From assembly GCF_004217555.1 (NCBI RefSeq), contig NZ_SHKW01000001.1, positions 4,216,001 to 4,280,000 on the forward strand: a stretch of 64,000 nucleotides of DNA, in the 5' to 3' direction. Numbering within the stretch: the first letter of the stretch is position 1; the number at the start of each line of letters is the position of its first letter. The notes below the pieces were generated by a model that was not told where the DNA came from, made no database searches, and was given only the letters and a program-made list of their open reading frames with translations. Below are positions 18,533 through 28,104 of this stretch, one piece after another. Source of the stretch: Edaphobacter modestus (GTDB lineage Bacteria; Acidobacteriota; Terriglobia; Terriglobales; Acidobacteriaceae). The translations under genes and the position numbers were made by a program.

Positions 18533-19306
18533 ATGGCACGCATATTCATCACCGGATCTGCTGATGGACTCGGCAGGATGGCGGCGGAACTACTCATCGA
18601 GCAGGGTCACAGGGTCGTCTTGCACGCCCGAAGCCAGACCCGCGCCGACGAGACAAAGAGGAACGTCCCGGAGGCGGAGGCAGTCGTAGTCGGCGACCTC
18701 AGCACAATTACTCAAACTCGAAAGGTCGCAGAGCAGGTCAATGCGCTCGGCGCATTCGATGCCGTCATCCATAATGCTGCCGTCGGCTACAAGGAGCCGA
18801 AGCGAATCGAGACGGAAGATGGTCTCTCTCATGTCTTCGCGGTCAACACGATTGCTCCCTACATTCTGACAGCCCTGATCGCGAAGCCGAAGCGACTTGT
18901 CTATCTCAGCTCCATGCTTCATCAGAACGGGGATCCGACCCTTGCGGACCTGACATGGAAGGCTCGCGCATGGGACGGAGAACAAGCCTACTCCGACACG
19001 AAGCTCCACGACGTGCTCCTCGCCTTTGGTATCGCACGACGTTGGCCAGGAGTTCTCTCGAATGCACTCGAGCCGGGCTGGGTCCCGACGAAGATGGGTG
19101 GCTCCGAGGCAACGGATGCTCTGGACGAGGCGCATCGCACCCAGGTTTGGCTTGCTGCAAGCGATCAACCTGAGGCACTCGTCACTGAAGAGTACTTCTA
19201 TCACCTAAGGAAAAAGGGCGCTCTTCCAGCTGCCCACGACCTTGCCAAGCAAGATCGACTCCTCGCGATCTGCGAGCGCCTCAGTGGTATCGCTCTGCCC
19301 GAGTAG
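18533..19306 (+). CDS. Short-chain dehydrogenase/reductase
   Basis: The start at 18533 follows AGGAAGGAG and gives MARIFITGSADGLGRMAA, the TGxxxGxG cofactor loop. NNAG-equivalent (HNAAVGY), the serine in VYLSSML and the YSDTK active-site motif are present in the 257-residue protein. It is an NAD(P)H-dependent oxidoreductase of unknown substrate. The longer frame from 18452 overlaps the upstream gene and is rejected. Confidence 0.87.
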   Translation: MARIFITGSADGLGRMAAELLIEQGHRVVLHARSQTRADETKRNVPEAEAVVVGDLSTITQTRKVAEQVNALGAFDAVIHNAAVGYKEPKRIETEDGLSHVFAVNTIAPYILTALIAKPKRLVYLSSMLHQNGDPTLADLTWKARAWDGEQAYSDTKLHDVLLAFGIARRWPGVLSNALEPGWVPTKMGGSEATDALDEAHRTQVWLAASDQPEALVTEEYFYHLRKKGALPAAHDLAKQDRLLAICERLSGIALPE

Positions 19307-19395
19307 CAAGCTTGATACGAATCTTTTGGTGACAAACGCCACTTCGGTTGGCCGACGTCACCCCATAACCACGATAGAAACTAGGAGCCATCAAT

Positions 19396-20280
19396 ATGTA
19401 TGCAGTCATGGGAATCACAGGGAATGTAGGCGGTGCCGTTGCGCGCACGCTTCTTGCAAAGGGCGAGAAGGTTCGAGGAATCGTAAGGAATCCCGAGAAA
19501 GCGGCAGAGTGGCAGGAGCAAGGTGCGGAGCTCTTCAAAGCCGACTACGACAACGTGGATGCGCTTACGGCTGCGTTCACCGGTGTCGCTGGCGTGTTCG
19601 TAATGGTTCCTCCAAACTTCGCGCCGGCACCGGGCTTCGCCGAGACCAAGTCGACGTTGCAGGTCCTGCATGAGGCACTATCAAGAGCTCTGCCGTCGAA
19701 GGCGGTCTATCTGTCATCCATAGGGGCGGAACAGGCCAGCGGATTGGGTTTGATCACGAGCTCTCACCTCCTTGAAGAGACGCTGGGCGATCTTCCGTTC
19801 TCCCATGCGTTTCTTCGCGCCGGCTGGTTCTTTGAGAACTCAGCCGGTGACGTAGCGAGCGCGCGGAATGAAGGCAAGATCCGGTTTCAGCTCCATCCGC
19901 TTGACCAGAAGTTTCCTCTGGTTGCGACTGCGGACATCGGCAAGGTCGGTGCAGAGACGCTCACCCAGAACTGGACCGGTATCCGCCATATCGAAGTTGC
20001 GGGCCCGGAGGGCTACAGTCCACTCGACATAGCAGATGCTTTTGCGGATGCTGTTGGGCGCCCTGTCGAGGCGATCGCCGTTCCCAGGGCGGAATGGGAG
20101 ATGCTATGGGTCTCACAAGGAATGCCGGAGGGGCGGACGGCGCCTCGGGCGGAGATGGTCGATGGATTCAACTCCGGTTGGATTCACTTTGGCGTACCCG
20201 GAACAGAGCATGTGGATGGAGCGACGCCACTTTGTGAGGTGATCACTCAGCTCGTAACTCGCAGTAAGGACGTGAGCTAA
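19396..20280 (+). CDS. NmrA-like NAD(P)-binding protein
   Basis: The 294-residue protein opens with MYAVMGITGNVGGAVARTLLAKGEKVRGIVRNP, the GxxGxxG loop of the NmrA / NAD(P)H-binding family, and has the long, divergent C-terminal half of that family. Members are either redox sensors or quinone/isoflavone reductase-like enzymes. AGGAGCC precedes the ATG. It lies 89 bp after the SDR gene. Confidence 0.83.
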   Translation: MYAVMGITGNVGGAVARTLLAKGEKVRGIVRNPEKAAEWQEQGAELFKADYDNVDALTAAFTGVAGVFVMVPPNFAPAPGFAETKSTLQVLHEALSRALPSKAVYLSSIGAEQASGLGLITSSHLLEETLGDLPFSHAFLRAGWFFENSAGDVASARNEGKIRFQLHPLDQKFPLVATADIGKVGAETLTQNWTGIRHIEVAGPEGYSPLDIADAFADAVGRPVEAIAVPRAEWEMLWVSQGMPEGRTAPRAEMVDGFNSGWIHFGVPGTEHVDGATPLCEVITQLVTRSKDVS

Positions 20281-20497
20281 GGGGCGGGCTGTCGAGGCCG
20301 CCTCTTCCTTTCCGGAGGACCTGATCGATAGTTGCTGAAGTATCTAGCTGAGGGCCTGACCCAGACCGGTGAGTCAGAGCTGCGCACTGCGATGCGTGTG
20401 CGTCAGGGCATTCAACCAAAGCTATGCCAGAGGTCACCAGATCTGCGTTGCTAGTCATCTCTGCCCGAAAGAGAGGTCAGGAATTTTTAGGGGCCCT

Positions 20498-20735
20498 TTA
20501 TAATGAAGGCGCAGTCGCCACTCGGATTGCCTCGCGAAGCCACGTGCGTCGCGGATCGGTATTGAGTCTCGGGTGCCAAGTCATCAGGAAATGAAATCCC
20601 TGCAGTTCCTTCGGCGCCTCGACCAAGCGCAAGTTGGGATCTCTTTCCACAATCGGACTCAGGCCGCTATGCGCATCGGCGATTTAGCAACAACTCACAA
20701 TGAGCGACTCAGTGTCACTTCTGGATTGCCGGGAC
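20498..20735 (-). pseudogene. C-terminal remnant of a LysR regulator
   Basis: Reading leftwards from 20683, the minus strand encodes DPNLRLVEAPKELQGFHFLMTWHP then RTWLREAIRVA before a stop at 20498; this is the characteristic C-terminus of LysR-family effector domains. A TAA lies directly upstream in this frame and a neighbouring frame carries VVAKSPMR, so the rest is frameshifted or lost. It is too short for standard gene calls. Confidence 0.6.
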
Positions 20736-20932
20736 CGCTACCGTAGTCTTGATGATGGGATTGAAGAATTTCTCTTCGCTCCGACAACGGAAGGCTAGTA
20801 AGGTCACGATTCTTCAGAATCATCACATCCCTCTTTACGCCTTTCTTAGGGTAGGTCTTCTAGAGTATGTCTACGTCTCTCTCTTACGTTCATTTGTTGC
20901 TGGAGAGAGAAAAGGCTGGAGGGTTGAGATTC

Positions 20933-22369
20933 ATGTCGCCGTTGAATAGTTTAGTTGGGAACGAGCAGAGCACGGCTATTACAGAAGAAGTGTTGCCGGA
21001 AAGTCAAAAGGTACAGGGAAATTCAGCTCAGCCGCAGATAGAGGCAACTCCACACCAGACCACACCTCTTTCATTCTCTACGCATCTTGAACAACCTTCC
21101 CTCGCCGAGATCGCCCATGTGCTAGCGGATTTCATGTTTCCGGATAGTTCTCCAGAGGGTGCAGGCTCCTCTGCAAAGCTAGCGGAGCAGGAAATCCATC
21201 CTCTCCCGGAACAAGAGAGCACTCGGGATTCTGGAGAAGTCAATCCGCAGAGCTTGCACACGTATCCTCCAACAAGCAAGGCGCAAGCCGACCCATCTGG
21301 AAGTTCGGCCTCGGCTCCTGATGGTGGCCTGAATCAAGAAGAGAAAGCGAGTATGCGTCCGCCGAATCCTAAACAGGAAGGAAGTTCAACTTCTGGAGGA
21401 GTGAAACCCCAGAGCTCAGGCGTTTTTTCTTCGGAGAACAAGAAGCAAGAGGGTTCTGCAGCCATATCCCATGAGGCAAGCACAGCTCGTCAACCGCAAG
21501 AAGTACGGAGACCTCAGCTTCTTCCACGACCTCTGGTGCAGGCAGGTCCTTCAAATTCCGGAACGGTAAAACCCCACACAGAAGCCTCTACGCCGGCGTT
21601 GCTTGGGCCGCTCCAGCCTCTACGCCGAGTTCCCTCGCCGGCTGCGGAGACTCCTGAGGAGGAAAGCGGTGGACATTCAGAGGCAGCGAGATTCAACACG
21701 TTCGCCGGAAAGGTTACGGGAGAAGTGAGTAACGTTCTTTCTGAAGCAGGAGGCCTTGCAGGCAATGCGACGGTAGGGAAAGTCGGTGAGGGCCTGTTTG
21801 CAGCAGGAGGTGTCTGGCAGACCGGGGCGGCTGCAAGCAAATTCAGCAGCCTTTTAGGTTCTGCCTCTTCTCCAGAACAGAAGAAGCAGCTCTTACTTGC
21901 AGGGCTCGATCTCATGAAGGGGTTATCCAACACTGTTTCCGGAATTACCGGTGTGCAGGGGCTCAACGGAAGTCCTCTGGCTGGCAAGATATCTTCGGCG
22001 ACCTGGGCCCTCTCAGAAGGAACGAATGCGTTGACGCAGGGCTATGAGGCTATCGCCGCAGGGAAGTCGCTTTCTCCTGAGCAAATGGTTCGTTTGGGAC
22101 AGGTAATCGGGAGTAGCCTGAAGACTGTCGGGAGTGTTGCGTCAGCGGCGGGTGTCTCTGGGAATGCGCCTACCATTGTGCAGACAGTTGGGACAGGATT
22201 TAGCATCGCCTCCGGCGCGTTGAATCTTCACAATAAAGGCTATGACGTTTCTTCAACCGCGAATCATTACTACAACAGTTTTGTTGGATTTCTCCAGAGC
22301 TCCCGTCCCAAGAGCGATCCCGAGCCAGTGCTGGGTCAATACAATCCGAATGCTCATGACTTGGTCTAA
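20933..22369 (+). CDS. Disordered/glycine-rich protein, type III effector or translocator candidate
   Basis: No known family is recognised. From the ATG at 20933 (GGAGGG 9 bases before) the 478-residue protein has two parts. Residues 1 to about 270 are rich in Pro, Ser, Gln and Glu and look disordered. Residues from about 270 form small-residue, amphipathic stretches (EAGGLAGNATVGKVGEGLFAAGG, SGITGVQGLNGSPLAGK) as in translocators. The C-terminus ends in YNPNAHDLV; the harpin-like protein at 28817 ends in FNPNAGAY, a shared NPNA tail. There is no Sec signal. Position upstream of the secretion cluster and composition suggest a type III substrate; function is not known. I saw no island-type sigma-factor site in front of it. 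Confidence 0.5.
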   Translation: MSPLNSLVGNEQSTAITEEVLPESQKVQGNSAQPQIEATPHQTTPLSFSTHLEQPSLAEIAHVLADFMFPDSSPEGAGSSAKLAEQEIHPLPEQESTRDSGEVNPQSLHTYPPTSKAQADPSGSSASAPDGGLNQEEKASMRPPNPKQEGSSTSGGVKPQSSGVFSSENKKQEGSAAISHEASTARQPQEVRRPQLLPRPLVQAGPSNSGTVKPHTEASTPALLGPLQPLRRVPSPAAETPEEESGGHSEAARFNTFAGKVTGEVSNVLSEAGGLAGNATVGKVGEGLFAAGGVWQTGAAASKFSSLLGSASSPEQKKQLLLAGLDLMKGLSNTVSGITGVQGLNGSPLAGKISSATWALSEGTNALTQGYEAIAAGKSLSPEQMVRLGQVIGSSLKTVGSVASAAGVSGNAPTIVQTVGTGFSIASGALNLHNKGYDVSSTANHYYNSFVGFLQSSRPKSDPEPVLGQYNPNAHDLV

Positions 22370-22656
22370 GGTGGTTTGATGGGTTCTGGTGCAAACTTTC
22401 TCAGAATGAGTGACAGAGATTAATGGAAGATCTTGCAGGGTCATTGCGAGCAGACGATAGGCGATAAAGCTGTTTCTGGGGTCGCAGAAGCAGCTTTGTT
22501 CCCGGTAGAAATTACACATGCCAAGGAGGATATCGGACGAGGCGGCCAACGAGATTGCACACCGAAGTTCGTTCCTCGCGCTGTCCAGATCGGCTGTGTG
22601 ACAATTCAAGCGAATCCTTACTAAGGGGTGACCATCGAATAGCTACGGAACAAACA

Positions 22657-23553
22657 ATGAATACCGAGAAAGAAAGCGCATTCCGCATCCTCTCTCATCG
22701 AGAGGGTAGCGTGCAGCCGATGTTCGAGGCGGCCCCCATTGGGCCGTTATCTCCCTCATTATCCCTGCTTATAGAGCGCCGCGAACTCGAGCCGACAAGC
22801 TGGCAATCGCATCTTCTTGAAGACCAGCTGCTCCATTTTTTTATGAAGCCCGCCGTGATTGGCTTTTCGATGAAAGACGCAACCATTGCCAAGATTCCCG
22901 TAGCTCCTGGCCAAGCCGTGTTTTGTCCTCGAAAAGAATGGCACAACATCAAGTGGGACGAGGGGATCAGTGTACTTTCGATCAGAATACCGGACTCCGC
23001 ATTAGTGGAAGCGGCACGTGAACGTCTCACGGAGAGATCACTCGAAATCGTCCCGAGACATGTGGTTACAGACGACCGGCTAACCCATTTGTTGTTTGCC
23101 CTGGATGCGGAGCGAGCCAGAGGCTATGCGGCAGGAAAACTGTTTGTTGATTGCATTGAATCTGCCTTAGCCAACATACTCTTAACCTCTTTCAACACCT
23201 TTACTCCGAGATCGATTACGGGCAAAGGGGGCATGGCTCCACACGTCCTTCGACGCGTTGTTGAGTTCATGGACGCAAACATCGACAAACAAATCGGCTT
23301 GAAGGACCTCGCTGACTGTGCGGGCCTGAGTTTATCCCATTTCTCTTTTCAGTTTCGTGCAAGCACAAACCAGAGCCCCCACCAATACATGCTTCGGCTC
23401 CGCATCGAGCGAAGTAAGGAACTGCTTACAGATTCCCGCCTCTCCGTTCTTGACGTCGGATTGGAAGTGGGGTTCCGCAATCAACAGCATTTCGCAACAG
23501 TCTTCAGAAACTCTGTAGGCGTCCCACCTTCCGTGTATCGCACTCAACTATAG
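22657..23553 (+). CDS. AraC-family transcriptional regulator
   Basis: The ATG at 22657 gives a 298-residue protein; the longer frame has no ribosome site. Residues from about 190 carry two helix-turn-helix units: VVEFMDANIDKQIGLKDLADCAGLSLSHFSFQFRAS and VLDVGLEVGFRNQQHFATVFRNSVGVPPSVYR, the AraC signature. The N-terminal part is a cupin-like sensor. Its place between two secretion-related genes raises the possibility that it regulates them, but there is no direct evidence. Confidence 0.87.
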   Translation: MNTEKESAFRILSHREGSVQPMFEAAPIGPLSPSLSLLIERRELEPTSWQSHLLEDQLLHFFMKPAVIGFSMKDATIAKIPVAPGQAVFCPRKEWHNIKWDEGISVLSIRIPDSALVEAARERLTERSLEIVPRHVVTDDRLTHLLFALDAERARGYAAGKLFVDCIESALANILLTSFNTFTPRSITGKGGMAPHVLRRVVEFMDANIDKQIGLKDLADCAGLSLSHFSFQFRASTNQSPHQYMLRLRIERSKELLTDSRLSVLDVGLEVGFRNQQHFATVFRNSVGVPPSVYRTQL

Positions 23554-23983
23554 TTCCCATCACATCAGATCTCTCTTCGCCCCAACCTCCTTATCGCGAC
23601 AGAATTAGGTAAGACGGTTTTCGTCCGACAAGAACGCCAGACGTTTAGCTACGAAGAGCGGGTCGCATTCATCAACCGCATCTGAACAGGCAGCGCGTCG
23701 GTGAGAATAGACCCCTCGTTGTTGACGAGTGTGGCCTTGCGACGCTGCTTCTCACGCTTCTAACTTCCACTATTCATCGCTTGCATCAACTTTCCTTTGG
23801 AGCAGATCGCATCACCGTCGCAAAATTTCCAGAGGAATTGAAACGGAACAGATAAAAGCGAACGCGGGATACTGCCAGAGGGATTGTGATGTTTTTAGGA
23901 CGATTGGTCAGCGCAATCGCGATGAAGTATCAGCAAGATTTGTTGAATGCTGATGAAGTTCAAGTTAGATGAGGAGGAAGACT
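23554..23983. other. Intergenic stretch, no gene recognised
   Basis: No supported gene. The last part supplies the GAGGAGGA ribosome site of the next gene. Confidence 0.4.
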
Positions 23984-25270
23984 ATGTTGCGGGATGCATC
24001 GGTAATGCCGGCTACCAAATTGAAAAAGGAAGTCCGAACGTTGGGTGCCATGGAGCGTTTGTTCTGGCTCATGGATCAGAAACATCCGGCCCACCTTACG
24101 GTGACTGCCGAGGTCAAAGGCTTTACAACGGTGCAGAGTTGGAGAGATGCGCTTGATGCAGTGCAGAGACGTCATCCTGTCCTCTCTACCTCAATCAATA
24201 GAAACGAGGAGGGTCAACCGGCTCTGTATCAGGTCGATGCAGCGCCAATACCACTTCGAGTCGTCGATGGAAGTGTCCAGGGATGCTGGGAGTTGGAGTT
24301 GGACCGCGAGATGGCGGTTCCGTTTACTCCGGAGCAAGCACCTCTTATCAGGAGCGTGCTAATCCATAAGCCGCAGTCTGCTGTTCTCATCATGATCGCT
24401 CATCATGCTATCGCTGACGGAATGGCGCTCGTCTTTCTGATCCGCGATCTTCTTCAGGTGCTCTCTGGTGGACAGATTGAGGCTCTCTCATTCAGTAGCA
24501 CAGCCGAAGAGTTGCTAAGCAAACTGGCAAAAGGAGAGGAGACTGTCCAAGCAGAGGCATCGCAAGCCGGTGCTCCTCAAGCGGAACCTGCACTGTACCG
24601 AGAAGGCAATGGTTTGGCACCGAGGGTCACCGCGCGAAAGTTAGACGAAGATCTTACTGCGGCCCTCAAGGAGCGGGCGCGACGCGAAGGGACTACAGTC
24701 CAAGGGGCGCTCTGCGCCGCGTTAGTTCTTGCAGGTCGAAAGACTTCAAATACATGGCGTAAACAGTCAGTCCGCGTGATATCGCCGATCAATGTGCGGG
24801 CATCTCTGGGAGCGGGAGAGGCATGCGGCCTTTACCTGGTCGGAGGTATGGTTCCTTTTCAGCCTGGTGATTCAAGGGCTTTTTGGGAGCTGGCGCGCAT
24901 TGCAAAGAAGGAGCTCTCTCCATCTCAGACCTTTCAATCACTCTCTACATCGTTGCATGGCCTGGAAGCAATCATGTTCAAAGATATGGACGTTGAGACA
25001 GCGGCCCAGATTGCCGCTGTGGCGTTCGCTAGAGATCTCATGGTTTCAAATCTCGGGCAAATACCATATGAATCCGAATTCGGCGAGCTCAAGCTAGAGG
25101 CCGTCTGGGGGCCAACCGCTCTTCAAGGACTCGAGGGTGAACAGAACGTCGGAATCGCAACCACAAACGGGGCAATCAGATTGCTGCACGCGAGCTACTC
25201 CCTCATACCTTACCTTCTAGAAAATACTGAATTGATATTCAGGGCGGCCTGTGAGGACACCCGCGACTGA
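23984..25270 (+). CDS. Condensation-domain acyltransferase (PapA-like)
   Basis: The 428-residue protein carries the catalytic HHxxxDG motif as HHAIADG and the overall layout of the non-ribosomal-peptide condensation / polyketide-associated PapA acyltransferase family, which transfers acyl groups to hydroxyls. A later SNLGQIPYESEFGELKL segment corresponds to the SNxG-type motif near the C-terminus. GAGGAGGA precedes the ATG at 23984. A glycosyltransferase gene follows in the same direction, so the two may build an acylated glycoside. A broken paralogue lies at 56112, on the far side of the secretion cluster. Confidence 0.8.
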   Translation: MLRDASVMPATKLKKEVRTLGAMERLFWLMDQKHPAHLTVTAEVKGFTTVQSWRDALDAVQRRHPVLSTSINRNEEGQPALYQVDAAPIPLRVVDGSVQGCWELELDREMAVPFTPEQAPLIRSVLIHKPQSAVLIMIAHHAIADGMALVFLIRDLLQVLSGGQIEALSFSSTAEELLSKLAKGEETVQAEASQAGAPQAEPALYREGNGLAPRVTARKLDEDLTAALKERARREGTTVQGALCAALVLAGRKTSNTWRKQSVRVISPINVRASLGAGEACGLYLVGGMVPFQPGDSRAFWELARIAKKELSPSQTFQSLSTSLHGLEAIMFKDMDVETAAQIAAVAFARDLMVSNLGQIPYESEFGELKLEAVWGPTALQGLEGEQNVGIATTNGAIRLLHASYSLIPYLLENTELIFRAACEDTRD

Positions 25271-25415
25271 TCGCAAGATGCTTTCCTGCTATGCGTTGCC
25301 TGTTCCGGGCCTGCTGCCTTCGTCGAGAGTGAAATAAAACTGGAGACGAAGTGTTGATGTATCAGTGAGGGGCAAAACACCAGATGTCACAACGGTCTTG
25401 CGGGAGTTGTAAATA

Positions 25416-26699
25416 ATGAAGATTGGCTTTCTCAGCATGCCGCTAACCGGGCACTTACATCCAATGACGGCTTTAGGCCGCAAGATGCAGGCGCGCGGGC
25501 ACGAGGTAATATTTTTCGGCCTTCCGGATGCTGCGCGCATCGTCCATAGCGCCGGTCTGGACTTTGTCCCGTTCGGGGAAGAGGAGTACCCCGTCGGGAC
25601 CACGCCTGCAATGTATGCCCATCTGGCAACGCTCAAGGGAGAGGATGTTGTCCGCTACTCCTTCCAGGAGATGCATCCGCAGCGAACTAGGATAACGTTG
25701 GAGCAACTCCCGGAAAAGCTTGTTCACAGCGGCGTAGAGGCTCTCGTCCTTGATACGATTCATTTCTTTGCCGAGCTTGTTCCGATGAACATGGGTATTC
25801 CCTTTGCGCATATCTGGAATGTGCTGCATATCGACAGCTCCGGAGCAACGCCGCCCTGTTTGTTTGGCTGGGACTACGAAGACACGCCCGTGGCGAGGGC
25901 CAGGAACATGGAAGCCGTCAAGAAGATGAGTTCTGTGTTTCAACCGATTCAGCAGGTGGCATGGTCCTGGGCTGAAAACCATGGGTTGCAAATTGATTGG
26001 GACACTCCAAATGCAACTATTTCGAAACTGGCGGTTATTACCCAGACACCGAAAGAGTTCGACTTCCCAGACGTTCCCCGGGCTCCGGCATTTCACTATG
26101 CTGGTCCCTTTCATGACGATCATGGGAGAGAGCGTGTGACCTTTCCCTGGGAGAGGCTTACCGGCGAACCCCTGATCTATGCCTCTATGGGCACACTGGT
26201 GAATGGTCTAACAGATGTTTTCCGCATCATTCTGAAGGCGGCGAGCGCTATTCCGGGACGACAGCTGGTCCTTTCTGTAGGTAGCAATATTCAGATGGAT
26301 GACATTGGCCCGATCCCGGCAGGGACCATTGTGGTCTCCAAGGCTCCCCAGTTAGAACTGCTCAAACGAGCTGAGCTGTGCATTACCCATGCCGGCATCA
26401 ACACAACGCTCGAGTCGCTCGCGCTTGGTGTGCCGATGGTGGCGATTCCTGTCGGCTTCGACCAGCCGGGCATTGCTGCCAGAATTGTCTACCACGGTTT
26501 GGGTAAATCGGTACCGGTCGCCTCGATGAACACGGAAGATCTGTTTGTTGCAATCCAAGAAGTTTTAGGAAACCCGAGCTACAAAGACACAGCGCGCCGG
26601 TTCCAGAGAACGATTGCCCAGACCCATGGGCTGGATCTGGCGGTCGATATGCTCGAGCAAGCATTTCAATTCGTCGACGAGTCGGGGTTGGCAGTCTAG
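25416..26699 (+). CDS. UGT/MGT-family glycosyltransferase
   Basis: A 427-residue GT-B enzyme of family GT1. It begins with MKIGFLSMPLTGHLHPMTALGRKMQARGHEV, the acceptor-side motif, and has the donor-binding C-terminal region APQLELLKRAELCITHAGINTTLESLALGVPMVAIPVGFDQPGIAARI, where HAGxNT...GVPMVxxPxxxDQ contacts the UDP-sugar. It resembles zeaxanthin and macrolide glucosyltransferases. The acceptor is unknown; the acyltransferase 145 bp upstream suggests a glycolipid or glycosylated secondary metabolite. Confidence 0.87.
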   Translation: MKIGFLSMPLTGHLHPMTALGRKMQARGHEVIFFGLPDAARIVHSAGLDFVPFGEEEYPVGTTPAMYAHLATLKGEDVVRYSFQEMHPQRTRITLEQLPEKLVHSGVEALVLDTIHFFAELVPMNMGIPFAHIWNVLHIDSSGATPPCLFGWDYEDTPVARARNMEAVKKMSSVFQPIQQVAWSWAENHGLQIDWDTPNATISKLAVITQTPKEFDFPDVPRAPAFHYAGPFHDDHGRERVTFPWERLTGEPLIYASMGTLVNGLTDVFRIILKAASAIPGRQLVLSVGSNIQMDDIGPIPAGTIVVSKAPQLELLKRAELCITHAGINTTLESLALGVPMVAIPVGFDQPGIAARIVYHGLGKSVPVASMNTEDLFVAIQEVLGNPSYKDTARRFQRTIAQTHGLDLAVDMLEQAFQFVDESGLAV

Positions 26700-27007
26700 G
26701 AGACAAGTAACTCGTGGGCCAGAAGGAGCAACAATTGAATAGACTTCGAGGGAAGGTTGCTGTTATGAGGCACGATCAATGTAAACAGGCCACCTAGTCG
26801 CACTGAACATAATCTCATAAAAGACAGGATCCCCCACATCCTTGCATGCTATGCATTCGATGTGGGATTCTTGCCGCTTAAGGCATTACTGAGCGGGCTG
26901 TGTGAATGCTGTCAGCACCAGCTCGTGACACTCGACAAAGAGTGGCAGCGGCACGGCGCGGTGGGTGAGAGTGACTTGATACGCTTCTTTATGCGGCGTT
27001 TAGGTGG
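26700..27007. other. Intergenic stretch with a hairpin
   Basis: An imperfect stem (ATCCCCCACATC with GATGTGGGAT) at 26829-26869 may end the glycosyltransferase transcript. The rest holds no recognisable gene; a sigma-factor site follows at 27008. Confidence 0.45.
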
Positions 27008-27033
27008 GGAATATTTTTGCGAGTGCCGCGTTA
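27008..27033 (+). promoter_or_regulatory. ECF-type promoter GGAAT-N16-CGTTA
   Basis: GGAAT at 27008-27012 and CGTTA at 27029-27033 with a 16-bp spacer, 48 bp before the start of the gene at 27082. Same pattern as four other island sites; ECF sigma factors typically use a GGAA-type -35 and a CGT-type -10. Confidence 0.75.
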
Positions 27034-27081
27034 GTTAAGTCATAGTGAGCGGCCATCTACTGGCGCTCAAGAGGAGATTCC

Positions 27082-28104
27082 ATGAGTTCGATTCATTCCG
27101 CAGTTTACGCTCCCCCCATCACGCATGTTTCTACGAATGAGGGAACATCTGCAGGAGCAGCGGCTCCACGTTCATCTGATTCTGAAAATGCGCCAGCGGC
27201 AGAGCAAGGTGGTACGACGGAGAGCTCCGATTTTCTGAGGTCCTATGCAGGAGACAATGCACCCGAATTCCATGAACCAGAAGCATCGACGTCGACGCGT
27301 TCTCCGAAGACGGCGGCTGAAGAACCATCGCAGAAGACTCCCGAGTCAGATTTTAAGAATTGGCTGGATTCCAATCCAAAGCTGCAGAAGCGCTATGACA
27401 AATTAGATGATGCAGGGAAAGAGAAGGTCAAGCAGACGCATCAAGAATTGTCGGAGGGGCTAGACAGCGTTGGCGGTGAGGCGAAGAAGCTGCCAAATGA
27501 CTCTCGGAAAGAAGTAGAAGGGCACCTCGAGAATGCGAAATCTGCACTGCAAGAGGGCAATTTAGGACTTGCAAAGGAACACTTCGGTTACGCGAAAGGC
27601 TCATTGGAACAAACCCAACGTCAAGCGGGTCAAAGTTCGACGGAGGTTCGAAAATGGCCGGAAAAATCAGACGCTGTCTACCCTCATAAAGGGAAACACA
27701 AGCCTGGCCTCAATACCACGAATGCAAGCGAATCGTTAATTAAGAAGAAAATCGAGCAAGAGTCTTCCAAGGGCGGAGCGGCTAAGTACAACACGAGTGT
27801 CGCCTCAGAGGTCCACAAGCTTGAGGGGAGTGCTTACGAGAACGGACTTTCTCTGAGCCATGACAATGGTTTCTCAACCATCCATAAATTCGGTGAAACT
27901 ATCGGCGCGTCTGAAGGAGAGATGACTCCCTACATCCGGCTCGATGGCACTGACCATGGACATCCAATTACACAAGATCAATTCAATAGCTATATGCAGA
28001 AAGAAGTCGATCATCTTAAACAGAACGGCAGCAGCACCACAGAGATAGGGGACTATTTGAATAAAATTGGTGAGAATCCAAAAAACTTTGGCATTACGAG
28101 TTGA
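27082..28104 (+). CDS. Candidate type III effector of unknown function
   Basis: This 340-residue protein has no Sec signal and no recognised family. Residues 1-90 are rich in Ser, Thr, Ala, Glu and Pro, as secretion signals of type III substrates are. Residues 90-180 are charged helices (WLDSNPKLQKRYDKLDDAGKEKVKQ). From about residue 195 a compact domain follows, with conserved-looking MTPYIRLDGTDHGHPITQDQFNSYMQKEVDHL, reminiscent of C-terminal toxin domains. No immunity-like gene follows, which fits a eukaryotic target. It stands alone behind its own GGAAT-N16-CGTTA promoter. GAGGAG precedes the ATG. Confidence 0.55.
   Translation: MSSIHSAVYAPPITHVSTNEGTSAGAAAPRSSDSENAPAAEQGGTTESSDFLRSYAGDNAPEFHEPEASTSTRSPKTAAEEPSQKTPESDFKNWLDSNPKLQKRYDKLDDAGKEKVKQTHQELSEGLDSVGGEAKKLPNDSRKEVEGHLENAKSALQEGNLGLAKEHFGYAKGSLEQTQRQAGQSSTEVRKWPEKSDAVYPHKGKHKPGLNTTNASESLIKKKIEQESSKGGAAKYNTSVASEVHKLEGSAYENGLSLSHDNGFSTIHKFGETIGASEGEMTPYIRLDGTDHGHPITQDQFNSYMQKEVDHLKQNGSSTTEIGDYLNKIGENPKNFGITS

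Noticed and set aside
20484..20510. GGAAT at 20481 as a further ECF site for the protein at 20933
   Set aside because: The base run 16 bp downstream is TAATG, not CGTT, and it lies more than 400 bp from the start codon.
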